From: Lacinutrix jangbogonensis
Lineage (GTDB): Bacteria > Bacteroidota > Bacteroidia > Flavobacteriales > Flavobacteriaceae
Length of the DNA stretch: 64,000 nt
Assembly: GCF_000797445.1 (NCBI RefSeq)
Contig: NZ_JSWF01000020.1
Location: forward strand, 1-64,000
Direction: 5' to 3'
Of this stretch, positions 45,855-55,045 are shown piece by piece (position 1 is the stretch's first letter; each line of letters starts with the position of its first letter). The position numbers and the translations under genes are program-made. The notes beneath the pieces are model-generated. The model made no database searches and was not told the DNA's origin. It saw only the letters and a list, made by a program, of their open reading frames with translations.

Positions 45855-46529
45855 TCATTTTTTTTCATTGGTCTGTAAAGATTGATTTATATATTTCCCT
45901 ACCACAATAGCAGTTAAAACTACTAAATAAATTTGACCAACTAATCCGATTAGAATAGTTGCTTTCTGTGCTATTGGAGTTTTAGGTGTGATGTCTCCAT
46001 AACCAATAGTCATTAGGGTAATGTAACTAAAATACAGTAAGCGTTCTGTTAAAACATCTGCATTAGCGACAACGCTTCTTACGCCTTGAAAAGAACCTGG
46101 GTTGGTAAGTTCTACAGCTAAACAAATAAAAAAACCAATTAAACCTAAAGAGATATAACCACTAATTAAACCGAAAATAACAGATCTATCAACGATTTTC
46201 GCTTCCCAAACTTGTTTAATAATTTGAATGGTTACAATACTATAAAATATAAAATACCCACCCATTTTAAAGTAATTAAAATAAGAATACTTGTGATCTA
46301 ACCTAAAAATAGAGTCTATAATCAATAAAATAAAAAGCCCAAAAAACAAATAGATTAATCTTTTGTTTTTTGAAACTAAAACAATACCAGCCAATATATT
46401 TATTAGGAAAAACAACGATATAATTACACTCTCTAGAAACTCTGAAGGGATTAAAAGCGAACCAAATAGAATTATCATTTGACTAACAAAGAAAATGCCT
46501 AATCTATATTTATTTAGTTTTTCTAGCAT
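45855..46529 (-). CDS. Potassium channel-family membrane protein
   Basis: A 224-residue protein with about six hydrophobic segments and, near residue 174, the selectivity filter TIGYGD in LYFSYITLMTIGYGDITPKT, followed by a final pore helix (ILIGLVGQIYLVVLTAIVVG). The filter identifies a K+-selective pore of the Ion_trans_2 type. There is no TrkA-N/RCK or cyclic-nucleotide domain, so gating ligands are not apparent. It begins 3 bp behind the RND pump gene and is the last gene of the efflux operon, an unusual association. Confidence 0.88.
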   Translation of the reverse strand: MLEKLNKYRLGIFFVSQMIILFGSLLIPSEFLESVIISLFFLINILAGIVLVSKNKRLIYLFFGLFILLIIDSIFRLDHKYSYFNYFKMGGYFIFYSIVTIQIIKQVWEAKIVDRSVIFGLISGYISLGLIGFFICLAVELTNPGSFQGVRSVVANADVLTERLLYFSYITLMTIGYGDITPKTPIAQKATILIGLVGQIYLVVLTAIVVGKYINQSLQTNEKK

Positions 46530-46532
46530 CCT

Positions 46533-49500
46533 TTAGTCTAATAAATCGTTATTAAACTCATAACCTTTATAGTTTAGCTTAAAAAGTAAACTATAAAATG
46601 TAGGAATAAAAAACAGCGTAATCACGGTACCAAAAAGCAAACCTACCATAATGGAAACTGCCATACCTTGCCACATTTCTCCTCCAGTTAAATACAAAGG
46701 AATTAACCCTAAAACGGTTGTAAATGTAGCTAACAAAATGGGTCTAAACCGCTGTAAACAAGCTGTAATTACAGAGTCTTCTTCTTTTCTCTTCAACACG
46801 TTTTGTTCAATCTCCATTCTATCAATTAATACAATTGCATTGTTAATAATAATTCCTGCCAATGCTATTACTCCTAAAAAAGGCATAAAACCGAAAGGTT
46901 CCTTAAAAACAAGTAAACCAATAACAACACCAATAATTGCTAAAGGAATGGTACAATACACCATTATCATTTTCCTGAACGAGTTAAATTGTATAATTAA
47001 TAACAACATAATTATAAAACCACAAAGAGGCAAGTATTTAAGCACAGCTCCCATGTTATCAGCTGTATTCTCTGCATCACCACCAAGTTTATAACTGTAA
47101 CCAGAGTTCCAGTTTGTAGCCTGTTCGTTTAGCCATGGTACAATTTCAGCGGTTATTATAGAGGCATTTCCATTTTCACGCAACTCACTTGAAATGGTGA
47201 CGGTTCGGTTAATATCCAAACGTTTTATCTTTGCATATTGCCAAACAGGCTTTATAGATGCCACCTGCAGTAGTGGTACATTTTTACCCGTAGTTTGTGA
47301 AAAAATGGTTAGCGTTTCAATAGATTCAAGTGTTTGTTCCTGACTTTTATCACTTCGCATCACAATAGGAATCGATTTATCGTCTTCTCTAAATTCACCT
47401 GTAATAAAACCATCTAACACGGTTTGCAATGAAGTTGCAATATCTTGACTTGAAACACCTGCTGTTTGAGCTCTAATCTGGTTAATATCTATTATAAATT
47501 TTTTTGTTTTCGGTCCCCAATCATCTTTAACGTTCTTAGTACCTGAAATGCTAGTTAGCTTTAATTTTACTTGTTCAGCAATTACAGAAAGCTCATCTGG
47601 GCTATGACCAGTTACTTTAATTTCTATAGGTGTTCCACCACCTCCACCAGCTAATGCACCAATCTTTATCTCGGCATTTGGAAAACTATCAAAGCAAAAT
47701 GCATCTAATTGATTAATCATATCCTGATTAGCCTTAAAATGAGAAGTGTTTACCAAAATATGGGCGTAACTTGAATTGGCTTCATCTTGAGAATACCCTT
47801 GATCGTATGACTCTGGGCCCTTACCAATATAGGAAGACCAATTATCAATCCCTTCCTTTTTTGTATTAGATGTTTGTAATGTTTTCGCTATAAAAACCTC
47901 AATATCTGCTACAACTTGAGTTGTCCGTTCAATTTTTGTTCCTAATGGTAAATTAATATCTACCGTAATCATATTCCTATCACTATCTGGAAAGAATAAA
48001 AATTCAATTTTTGTAAAACCAAATAGGGCCACTATAAACATGACCATTATAAACAGCATTGTCTTTACTTTATGACGTAATGCTATTAAAATAAAATCTT
48101 TATAATAGCCTTTTAACCATTCAATAGCTTTATCAATGAGACTTATTTTAGCGTCTTTAGGTTTAGCTTTCATAAATAAATACGACAGTAACGTAATTAT
48201 AGTAAGTGATATAAGCCAAGAAGACACTAGCGCTATAGTTATGACAAGAAAAATAGGACCCACAATGTCTCCCATTGCCGATTCTGCTAAATAAAATGCC
48301 ATGAATGCAACGGCAGTAGTTAATGTTGAAATTAGAAGTGGAGTAAATAACTCAGAACACGCTTGAATGGCTGCTTCTTTTCTACCGATGCCCTCTTCTA
48401 GTTTTACAACGATAGTTTCGGCAACCACAATCCCATTATCTACCATCATTCCTAATGCCATGATAAGTGCTGCCAAAGACACTTGATTAATTCCAATATT
48501 CATAATCCCCATAACCATAAATGTTGTTACAATAACGATTGGAATTAAACTAGTAATAATTAATCCAGTTCTAAAACCCAGAAACAACAGCATAACGACC
48601 AATACGATGATTACAGACTGCATAAGATTCACCATGAATGCGCTAACCTTATCTTCTATATAAATATCCATAGATGATAAGGAACGAAGTTCCAAACCAA
48701 CCGGTAATAATGCTTCCCATTTTTGTTTTACACTATTTACTTCTTCTCCCAAAGCAATAATATTAGCATTATCTTTTAGCGATATATGCAAACTTATAGC
48801 ATCCATACCATTAACAAGTACCTTTTGTGTTGCAGGAGAAATGTATCCTTTTTCTATGGTAGTAATATCTTTTAAATAGACCAATTGACCGCTATCTCCA
48901 ACAGGAATAAGCATGTCTCCAATATCTGAAAGGGTATCAAAATTTCCCGTCGGTTCTAAAATGATACGCTCATCTTCAACATTAATTTGCCCTCCAGAAC
49001 TTAATATATTTTGTGCCGAAATAATACCACTTAATTTTTGAGCTGAAAGCCCATATTCCTTTAACCTAGAATCATCAAACTCTACAAAAACACGTTCATC
49101 TTGTTCACCTCCTATTTCAACTTTAGCGGCAGCATCTAGTTTTATTAAATCGTCTTTAATGTCATCTACGTATTCTTTCATTTCTGCATACGAAAAACCA
49201 TCACTTGTAATACCTAAAACAATACCATACACATCACCAATACCTTCATCGTCTAAATTTGGTTTTACGTTTGCTGGCAAGCCTTCAATCACATCTAATT
49301 TACGACGTAACCTATCCCAAACACTTTGCAATTTTTCTGGTGTAACTTCATCTTTAAGTGTAACGTTAATGACAGACAAACCTGTTCTAGAGGTACTGGT
49401 CACTTCTTTTAGTTCTGGGATTTCTTGAACTACTTTTTCAATTTTATCAGTAACCAATTCCTCAACACGCTCTGGTCCAGCTCCTGGGAATTGAGATACA

Positions 49501-49640
49501 ATAGTTGCAACCCGAATAGTTATTGGTGGCATACTATCTCTAGGTAACGATTGGTAAAGAAAAACACCTAATAGCATTATAGTAGTCAGAGCCATATAAG
49601 TGATTCTGTTTTTTTCTATAGAGAACTTAGTAAGATTCAT
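46533..49640 (-). CDS. RND efflux transporter permease (AcrB-type)
   Basis: A 1035-residue inner-membrane pump with 12 membrane segments and two large periplasmic loops (about 35-335 and 560-870). Family signs: FPGAGPERVEELVTDKIEKV, GLSVINVTLKDEVTPEKLQS, and IALAGIIINNAIVLIDRMEI in TM10. In TM4 the sequence is MALGMMVDNGIVVAETIVVK: the first proton-relay Asp of AcrB (D407) is present, the second (D408) is Asn, and the TM10 Lys (K940) is Asn. This fits a non-AcrB subgroup of RND pumps rather than loss of function. Adaptor and outer-membrane genes lie just upstream in the operon. Substrate unknown. Confidence 0.93.
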   Translation of the reverse strand: MNLTKFSIEKNRITYMALTTIMLLGVFLYQSLPRDSMPPITIRVATIVSQFPGAGPERVEELVTDKIEKVVQEIPELKEVTSTSRTGLSVINVTLKDEVTPEKLQSVWDRLRRKLDVIEGLPANVKPNLDDEGIGDVYGIVLGITSDGFSYAEMKEYVDDIKDDLIKLDAAAKVEIGGEQDERVFVEFDDSRLKEYGLSAQKLSGIISAQNILSSGGQINVEDERIILEPTGNFDTLSDIGDMLIPVGDSGQLVYLKDITTIEKGYISPATQKVLVNGMDAISLHISLKDNANIIALGEEVNSVKQKWEALLPVGLELRSLSSMDIYIEDKVSAFMVNLMQSVIIVLVVMLLFLGFRTGLIITSLIPIVIVTTFMVMGIMNIGINQVSLAALIMALGMMVDNGIVVAETIVVKLEEGIGRKEAAIQACSELFTPLLISTLTTAVAFMAFYLAESAMGDIVGPIFLVITIALVSSWLISLTIITLLSYLFMKAKPKDAKISLIDKAIEWLKGYYKDFILIALRHKVKTMLFIMVMFIVALFGFTKIEFLFFPDSDRNMITVDINLPLGTKIERTTQVVADIEVFIAKTLQTSNTKKEGIDNWSSYIGKGPESYDQGYSQDEANSSYAHILVNTSHFKANQDMINQLDAFCFDSFPNAEIKIGALAGGGGGTPIEIKVTGHSPDELSVIAEQVKLKLTSISGTKNVKDDWGPKTKKFIIDINQIRAQTAGVSSQDIATSLQTVLDGFITGEFREDDKSIPIVMRSDKSQEQTLESIETLTIFSQTTGKNVPLLQVASIKPVWQYAKIKRLDINRTVTISSELRENGNASIITAEIVPWLNEQATNWNSGYSYKLGGDAENTADNMGAVLKYLPLCGFIIMLLLIIQFNSFRKMIMVYCTIPLAIIGVVIGLLVFKEPFGFMPFLGVIALAGIIINNAIVLIDRMEIEQNVLKRKEEDSVITACLQRFRPILLATFTTVLGLIPLYLTGGEMWQGMAVSIMVGLLFGTVITLFFIPTFYSLLFKLNYKGYEFNNDLLD

Positions 49641-49701
49641 AGTTTGATAGTTGATGTTATTATAGCCTAAAAATTAGGCAAGCAATTTTAATTATTTAGA
49701 A

Positions 49702-50787
49702 CTACTGTAACTTCACTTCTTGTCCGTCAAGTAAGGTTTGTAAACCTGCTATCGCTATTTTTTGACCTGCAGAGACCCCTTCTATCACAGCAAAACCTTC
49801 AGAGGTTAATTTACCAACTTTTATTGGTTGCTTTTTAGCAATTGTTTTATCTCCTGATATTTCAATTAAAAAAACAAAATTCCCATTAGCATCTTCACCT
49901 ACAGATTTTGCAGGAACCACCAATGTTTTATTGTCAGTCTGTTTTTTACCAAACTCAAAAGTGACATTAGCAGCCATTCCAGATTTTATATTTTGTGATG
50001 GATTTGTTATTTTTACACGCACTGGATATGTAGATGTATTTTGGTCTATGGATGGGGAAACTTCAGTTATTACACCATCAAATGCTTTATCTTTAAGCGA
50101 TGACATATGTATCACTACAGGCATGTTTTTATTTACTTGATTAATTGTGTTTTCTGGAATTCCCAAAGCGATCTCCATATCTTTACCAGCATGTAAAACT
50201 GCTATATTCTGACCTGATCTTACATTTTCATCAATCTCGGCATTAACAGCGGCAATAACTCCATTTTCCGATGCATATATATAACCATAATTAATTTGTT
50301 CTTGTTGAATAGAAACACTACGCTTTGCCGATTCGAAAGTATCAACAGCAGTTCTATACTGGTTCTTCGCATCTTCATAATCACTTAAAGATGTGCTCCC
50401 TTTTTCATAAAGTGAACGCACACGATTTAGACTTAATTTTGCTGTATTCATTTGTGACTTCGCACTGTTTAGTGAAGACAATGAATTTTCATAATTAAGA
50501 CGAGATTGTACGTTATCTAACTTTGCGAGTAATTGTCCTTTTTTTACGATTTGGCCAATTTTTAAATTAAACTCAGTAATAATTCCATTATTTCTGAAAC
50601 TTAAATTTATAACCTTATCTGTATTAGCTGTCCCACTAAAGGTACGAGAAGAATTCCCACCCAAAAAACCAACTTCTTGATAAGATACTGGACGTAAAGG
50701 TGCCTTCTGCTGCTTCTTTTCTTCGGCACAAGACATAAAGAAAACGGTAATTAAAAGAAGTCCAAATGTTACTGTTGTATTTTTCAT
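49702..50787 (-). CDS. RND efflux periplasmic adaptor (MFP) lipoprotein
   Basis: A 361-residue membrane-fusion protein. The N-terminus TVTFGLLLITVFFMSCAEEK is a lipoprotein signal with the anchor Cys at about 20. The biotinyl-lipoyl-like domain has NNGIITEFNLKIGQIVKKGQ and YIYASENGVIAAVNAEIDEN around a helical hairpin (NSAKSQMNTAKLSLNRVRSL, about 105-165); the beta-barrel domain includes PVRVKITNPSQNIKSGMAAN. It bridges the RND pump and the TolC-like channel encoded beside it. 18 bp behind the TolC gene and 61 bp before the pump gene. Confidence 0.93.
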   Translation of the reverse strand: MKNTTVTFGLLLITVFFMSCAEEKKQQKAPLRPVSYQEVGFLGGNSSRTFSGTANTDKVINLSFRNNGIITEFNLKIGQIVKKGQLLAKLDNVQSRLNYENSLSSLNSAKSQMNTAKLSLNRVRSLYEKGSTSLSDYEDAKNQYRTAVDTFESAKRSVSIQQEQINYGYIYASENGVIAAVNAEIDENVRSGQNIAVLHAGKDMEIALGIPENTINQVNKNMPVVIHMSSLKDKAFDGVITEVSPSIDQNTSTYPVRVKITNPSQNIKSGMAANVTFEFGKKQTDNKTLVVPAKSVGEDANGNFVFLIEISGDKTIAKKQPIKVGKLTSEGFAVIEGVSAGQKIAIAGLQTLLDGQEVKLQ

Positions 50788-50805
50788 TTTAAAAATGGTT
50801 ATGTG

Positions 50806-53148
50806 TTAGTTTCTATTTTCTAAATATTGGTTAAACCCTTCTATAAAAGCTGCATTTTCTTCTGTTGAATGTAACAAGAAGTAATAACTAATATACCTTT
50901 CTAATTGAATAGAACTCAATAAATAGCTATATACCGCAGTTATTTGAGCCTGTTGTGAAGACAAATAATTATTTTGAGCATCTAATAACTGTACAATATT
51001 AACGGCTCCATTAGAGTAAGACACCTGTGTAAGCTCCAAACTTTCTTTAGCTGCTTTCTCAGATATTTCAGATATTTCAATATTGGCAATTTGATTGATC
51101 AGATCCAATACCGCAGTATTAACATTAACTTCTATAGCCCGTTCTGCGCTGTCCTTATTAATTGAAAGTTGATCTTGTTGTATGGTCGCTATTTGTTTAT
51201 TAATAGTAGTTTGTGTTCTATTAAAGATCGGCAATGACAAGCTTATTCCAGCATAATAATCATTTGAAGGAAAGTTTGGGGAATTAAAAGCGGTCCCTTT
51301 TCCACTTCTATTAAATTCATTATTATACTGTGCTTGTAAAGCTAGGGTTGGCAAAAAACGACCAGAACCGTTGAGTTTTATACTTCGCTTGTTAGCAATC
51401 AAATTATAATTTAATGATTTTATCTCTGGTGCATTTTCTTTAGCAATCTTCTGCAAATATTCAACAAAGGTTTTACGTAATTTTGGGTCATCTATAAGGT
51501 CTCGTATTTGTTGGTAGTTATATTTTTTTAATATGCCTTCTCCTAATTCTGCTTCGTTTACATCAATTTCATAATCAATTGGGTTATTAAGTAATTGATT
51601 TAAAATAAAAAAAGTTTGTTCAAGTTGGTTTATTGCCTCTACTAAGGTTTGCTTGTTTTGAGCTGCTTCACTTGTAAATCTTAAAACATCAGATTTTCCA
51701 GATTGTCCAGCTTCGTAATTTTGTTTTGCAATCTGTAAATTCTTCTTAGTAAGATTCAAGTTCTTGCTTTGAATTTTCAAATTTGCTTTTAAAATCAATG
51801 CATTAAAGTAGACGTTTGATACCTCAAAAACGGCATCCAATTTATCTGTGTTATATACTTCCTGTTGCGCTTTTAATAATTCTTTTTGAATGGTAATATT
51901 AGCATTTGTCGATTCTGAAAATAAAGTTTGCTCTAAACTAATAACTCCTTTAGTTGAAAACTCTGGAGCGTTACCAAATGATACTTCTGCCAAATTTGGA
52001 TCTACATAAGTACCACTTGCACTTGCAATTACGCTAGGATAATAATTACTCTTAGATGTTTTTACATCCTGTTCACTTAATGCAATTTCTTTTTTACTTG
52101 ACTGTAAACTTAAATTTTCACCTATTACAGTTTTCATTACATCTAGCAGGTTGTATTTTTTTTCAGAAAGAATATTCACAAAATCACCTACAAAATTGGT
52201 GTTCCCTATTAAACTATATTTTATAGGCATACCAACACTTTTTGCTGTATTATAATTTACAGTAAGTTTATCGTCATAATTTATAAATACTGGTGATTCA
52301 GAAAGATTTTGTCCATTAACATAAGATTCTATATTAAGTGCAATACGTCTAAAAAACAGCTCTATATTATCTTCAGAATTGTTTGTCGCCATTAAACCCT
52401 TTTTTACATGATCTACAGAAGTGTTTGTAAAAGATGGCGTTTTTTCTTTGATTAACTTAGCAGAGATTTTAGCGATTTCATTTTCATTAAGAAAAAAACC
52501 ACTCGCTAAATAAAAGGCATCAATATCACTGGTAATATTGTTAGTAATATCCTCGCAGTTATTATAAGGGATTATTTTATAACTAACACCTAATGCTTCT
52601 GTTTCAGCATCGAAAATAGTCTTAAAAGGTAAAAAAGCAATTAAACCTTCCTCTATAGCAATGCCTACTTTAGTGAAATTCGTGAGTTCCTTTAAGGCCT
52701 TTAAATCTCTCTTAAAAGACTGATGCGTAATTAAGTATGTGAAATTAGAGATTCTAGAAGTACTTTTCTCTGCTTCAAAATAATTAAAATCTTCGTTAAT
52801 TGCTCCAAATAATATGGTAGGCTTTTGGTGAGTCTTTAAATTTGAAATAACGGCATTGTTTATTAAACCAAAAGCAAGAATAATATCTGTATTACTATTT
52901 AACAGTGCATTATAATTTGCCTTTGCTTTTTCTAAATTAAAAGAGTTAACTAATAAATTATCTTCAGAGAAACTAATGATAGCATCTTCTCCAACAACAG
53001 CCTTTATCTCGTTTTGCAATGCAAAAAGTAGCAACTCTGATCTTGGTGTTTGATAATCAAGAAGAACACCAATATTATAGTTTTTCTTCGTTTGAGAAAA
53101 AGCCAATAGTGTGACCATTAGCAATAATATTGTGATATTTTTTTTCAT
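50806..53148 (-). CDS. TolC-family outer-membrane channel fused to an N-terminal periplasmic-binding-protein-like domain
   Basis: A 780-residue exported protein, far longer than ordinary TolC proteins (about 430-490). After the signal peptide (ITILLLMVTLLAFS), residues about 23-320 look like a type-I periplasmic binding protein of the ABC_sub_bind kind: YNIGVLLDYQTPRSELLLFA, DIILAFGLINNAVISNLKTH, KPTILFGAINEDFNYFEAEK, ALKELTNFTKVGIAIEEGLI. Residues about 330-760 form two outer-membrane efflux (OEP) repeats (SVIASASGTYVDPNLAEVSF, IAKQNYEAGQSGKSDVLRFT, YSNGAVNIVQLLDAQNNYLS). First gene of the operon with the adaptor, RND pump and K+ channel. The binding domain would hang in the periplasm and could sense or capture a substrate. 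Confidence 0.9.
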   Translation of the reverse strand: MKKNITILLLMVTLLAFSQTKKNYNIGVLLDYQTPRSELLLFALQNEIKAVVGEDAIISFSEDNLLVNSFNLEKAKANYNALLNSNTDIILAFGLINNAVISNLKTHQKPTILFGAINEDFNYFEAEKSTSRISNFTYLITHQSFKRDLKALKELTNFTKVGIAIEEGLIAFLPFKTIFDAETEALGVSYKIIPYNNCEDITNNITSDIDAFYLASGFFLNENEIAKISAKLIKEKTPSFTNTSVDHVKKGLMATNNSEDNIELFFRRIALNIESYVNGQNLSESPVFINYDDKLTVNYNTAKSVGMPIKYSLIGNTNFVGDFVNILSEKKYNLLDVMKTVIGENLSLQSSKKEIALSEQDVKTSKSNYYPSVIASASGTYVDPNLAEVSFGNAPEFSTKGVISLEQTLFSESTNANITIQKELLKAQQEVYNTDKLDAVFEVSNVYFNALILKANLKIQSKNLNLTKKNLQIAKQNYEAGQSGKSDVLRFTSEAAQNKQTLVEAINQLEQTFFILNQLLNNPIDYEIDVNEAELGEGILKKYNYQQIRDLIDDPKLRKTFVEYLQKIAKENAPEIKSLNYNLIANKRSIKLNGSGRFLPTLALQAQYNNEFNRSGKGTAFNSPNFPSNDYYAGISLSLPIFNRTQTTINKQIATIQQDQLSINKDSAERAIEVNVNTAVLDLINQIANIEISEISEKAAKESLELTQVSYSNGAVNIVQLLDAQNNYLSSQQAQITAVYSYLLSSIQLERYISYYFLLHSTEENAAFIEGFNQYLENRN

Positions 53149-53247
53149 TGATTGGTTAGTTTTTTATTTGGTTTTAAATGGTCTCCAAATAATGTGTATA
53201 AAAAAATGAACCCTTTTCTGGTTTCTTCAATTTTCACATTAGGAAAA

Positions 53248-53276
53248 CAAATATACAGTGTAGTTTCAATATACAA
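53248..53276 (-). promoter_or_regulatory. Promoter of the TolC-fusion/RND operon
   Basis: On the minus strand TTG (complement of 53274-53276), 18 bp, then TATATTTG (complement of 53248-53255), an exact -7 box. Start near 53242 gives a leader of about 95 nt. Confidence 0.5.
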
Positions 53277-53513
53277 AAATTATGAATTCAAGAATACAAT
53301 ATAACTCATCTCTTATTTTTATTGAAAAAGTATTATTGTGAATTTTGACAAACAACTCTCAACGCACATAATAGCTTGGAGTAAAAAGTAATATCATATA
53401 TTTTAAAGAAAAATTTTCAGAAAAAAGAAAATATATAAACTTAATTTTCGCTTTTAGAAAAGTGAGGTTATTTAAGGCGGAACATTATAATACAACTAAT
53501 ACTAGACTAATTT
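53277..53513. other. Intergenic DNA upstream of the efflux operon
   Basis: No ORF, RNA gene or clear operator palindrome seen between the efflux promoter and the gene fossil at 53514. Confidence 0.4.
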
Positions 53514-53885
53514 AATCTATTCCTTTAACTTCTCTACCAACCACAATGGTTTTTTATTAAAAGGTTTCCAGTCAGTTTGCAAAGCTGAGTAAAGTTTATC
53601 TATTCCGGTAAAGTCTGTAGTTATATAGTCTGGATCTGCTTTTTAACTTTAAGATATAATCCATTAGCTAGTAACACATCGTAAATTGTCCACATTCAAT
53701 TAGGGCTTCCCAACGGTTTTTTGCAATATCTTTTTTGTCCCACCATCAATTTGTGGATATTTTGGATGCTGTTAAGCAAACACTTTGTTAATTTTTACTT
53801 GGTGCTGGTGTAATCCCATTGTAATATGTGCTGTTACTATATGGTGCTTTTTCACTGTTTAAATTATAAACGGTTGTCGTAAAAA
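53514..53885 (-). pseudogene. Fossil C-terminal part of an unknown gene
   Basis: On the minus strand just behind the esterase-like gene, one frame reads TTVYNLNSEKAPYSNSTYYN, GITPAPSKN; later DKKDIAKNRWEALIECGQFT; then after a frameshift DPDYITTDFTGIDKLYSALQ, TDWKPFNKKPLWLVEKLKE and a stop at about 53514. Several stops and at least one frameshift lie between these parts. The family is not recognised. It could be a lost further member of the adjacent operon. Confidence 0.55.
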
Positions 53886-53886
53886 A

Positions 53887-55005
53887 TTAATTATGCTTTT
53901 GAGCGTCTTTCAATCCTTTTTTCATAAGTTCGTCAAATTGAGTATTTGGATATTTTTTTATCCCTATTTCAAAAAACTTAATCGCATTTTTGTAATCTTT
54001 ATATTTTAGATAAAACTGCCCAAATCTGTTTTGCCAATATGCAGATGCATATCTTTTAGTTGATAGCACGTCTTTAAACTCTTCCATAAAAAAGCTAAAG
54101 TACTTGAAATTATCATGATTCTCTGCTAACCATATCAACCTGTCTTTAGTTGCATTATCAATCTTACTTTCTCCTCCAAAACGTTTTGCTCTTTCTTTAA
54201 AATAAGATTCTAAATAGGGTATTTCACCTGCATTAATATAGGCTGTAATATTCTCAAAAATCAAGGATGGGAAATTATGGTAATAATATTTGATCCCTTT
54301 GTACATAGCTATATTTGGTAGCGTTTGATGAAATTCATCATTAAAAAGCTCATATTTCCATCGTAAGTTTTTTGGATTGTTCTTTTTTAATATAGCACTA
54401 AAATCATCCGAAGAAGAAACGTAATAAATGTCTTTTTTTGAGTTAGCCATATACAAATAAATATCCTTATCAGAATTAAATCCTTTTACAGTTTCTTCAG
54501 AAGCAAAACCTCCATCTGTTATAATCGCTCCAGAAAACAAGTCTTTTTCTTCTAATATCATTTCACTTATATAATAAGCTGCCGCTTCCCATCCAAAAAT
54601 TACACGCTCTTTATTGGTTCTATATTTGAAATCTACAAATGATATGACTTCATTTTTAATAAAAGAAGTAAACTTATCGCCATTTCCAAATAAAGCACGT
54701 CGTAATTCCCGACTGCTATTAATACCAACAACTATCATTTCTGGAATGTCGAGTGGCGCTTGTGAAGATTTTTGAATCGAAACTCCATTCGTAAAAAAGC
54801 GTTGTCCATCTAATATATATAATACAGGATATTTTTCTTTAGATGTTCCATAACTATCTGGAAGATATATTTGTACCTCTCTATCTTGATCTAAAATTGT
54901 AGAATTGATTGTATAATTGGTTCCAATAGTAATTGGATCTCCTTGAGTTTGAGAAGAAATTGCAAATGTTATTAGTAAACAACATGTAAAAAATATTTTT
55001 TTCAT
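53887..55005 (-). CDS. Esterase-like alpha/beta-hydrolase protein with TPR tail, catalytic Ser replaced (copy 2)
   Basis: A 372-residue exported protein (signal IFFTCCLLITFAISSQ). Residues 25-270 follow the esterase D/enterochelin-esterase fold: DREVQIYLPDSYGTSKEKYP, VLYILDGQRFF, PEMIVVGINSSRE. Where the family has GHSLGG, this protein has FGWEAAAYYI (about 140): the nucleophile Ser is Glu and the preceding His is Trp. The late His is kept (FNDEFHQT). The C-terminus (about 320-365) has a TPR (GQFYLKYKDYKNAIKFFEIG). The ATG at 55003-55005 is used; the upstream in-frame codon at 55023 is TTG. Its paralogue precedes it by 40 bp. Predicted not to be a Ser hydrolase. Confidence 0.85.
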   Translation of the reverse strand: MKKIFFTCCLLITFAISSQTQGDPITIGTNYTINSTILDQDREVQIYLPDSYGTSKEKYPVLYILDGQRFFTNGVSIQKSSQAPLDIPEMIVVGINSSRELRRALFGNGDKFTSFIKNEVISFVDFKYRTNKERVIFGWEAAAYYISEMILEEKDLFSGAIITDGGFASEETVKGFNSDKDIYLYMANSKKDIYYVSSSDDFSAILKKNNPKNLRWKYELFNDEFHQTLPNIAMYKGIKYYYHNFPSLIFENITAYINAGEIPYLESYFKERAKRFGGESKIDNATKDRLIWLAENHDNFKYFSFFMEEFKDVLSTKRYASAYWQNRFGQFYLKYKDYKNAIKFFEIGIKKYPNTQFDELMKKGLKDAQKHN

Positions 55006-55045
55006 TTTACCGGTTTTAAACAAAGTTAAAAATTATGTATACGTT

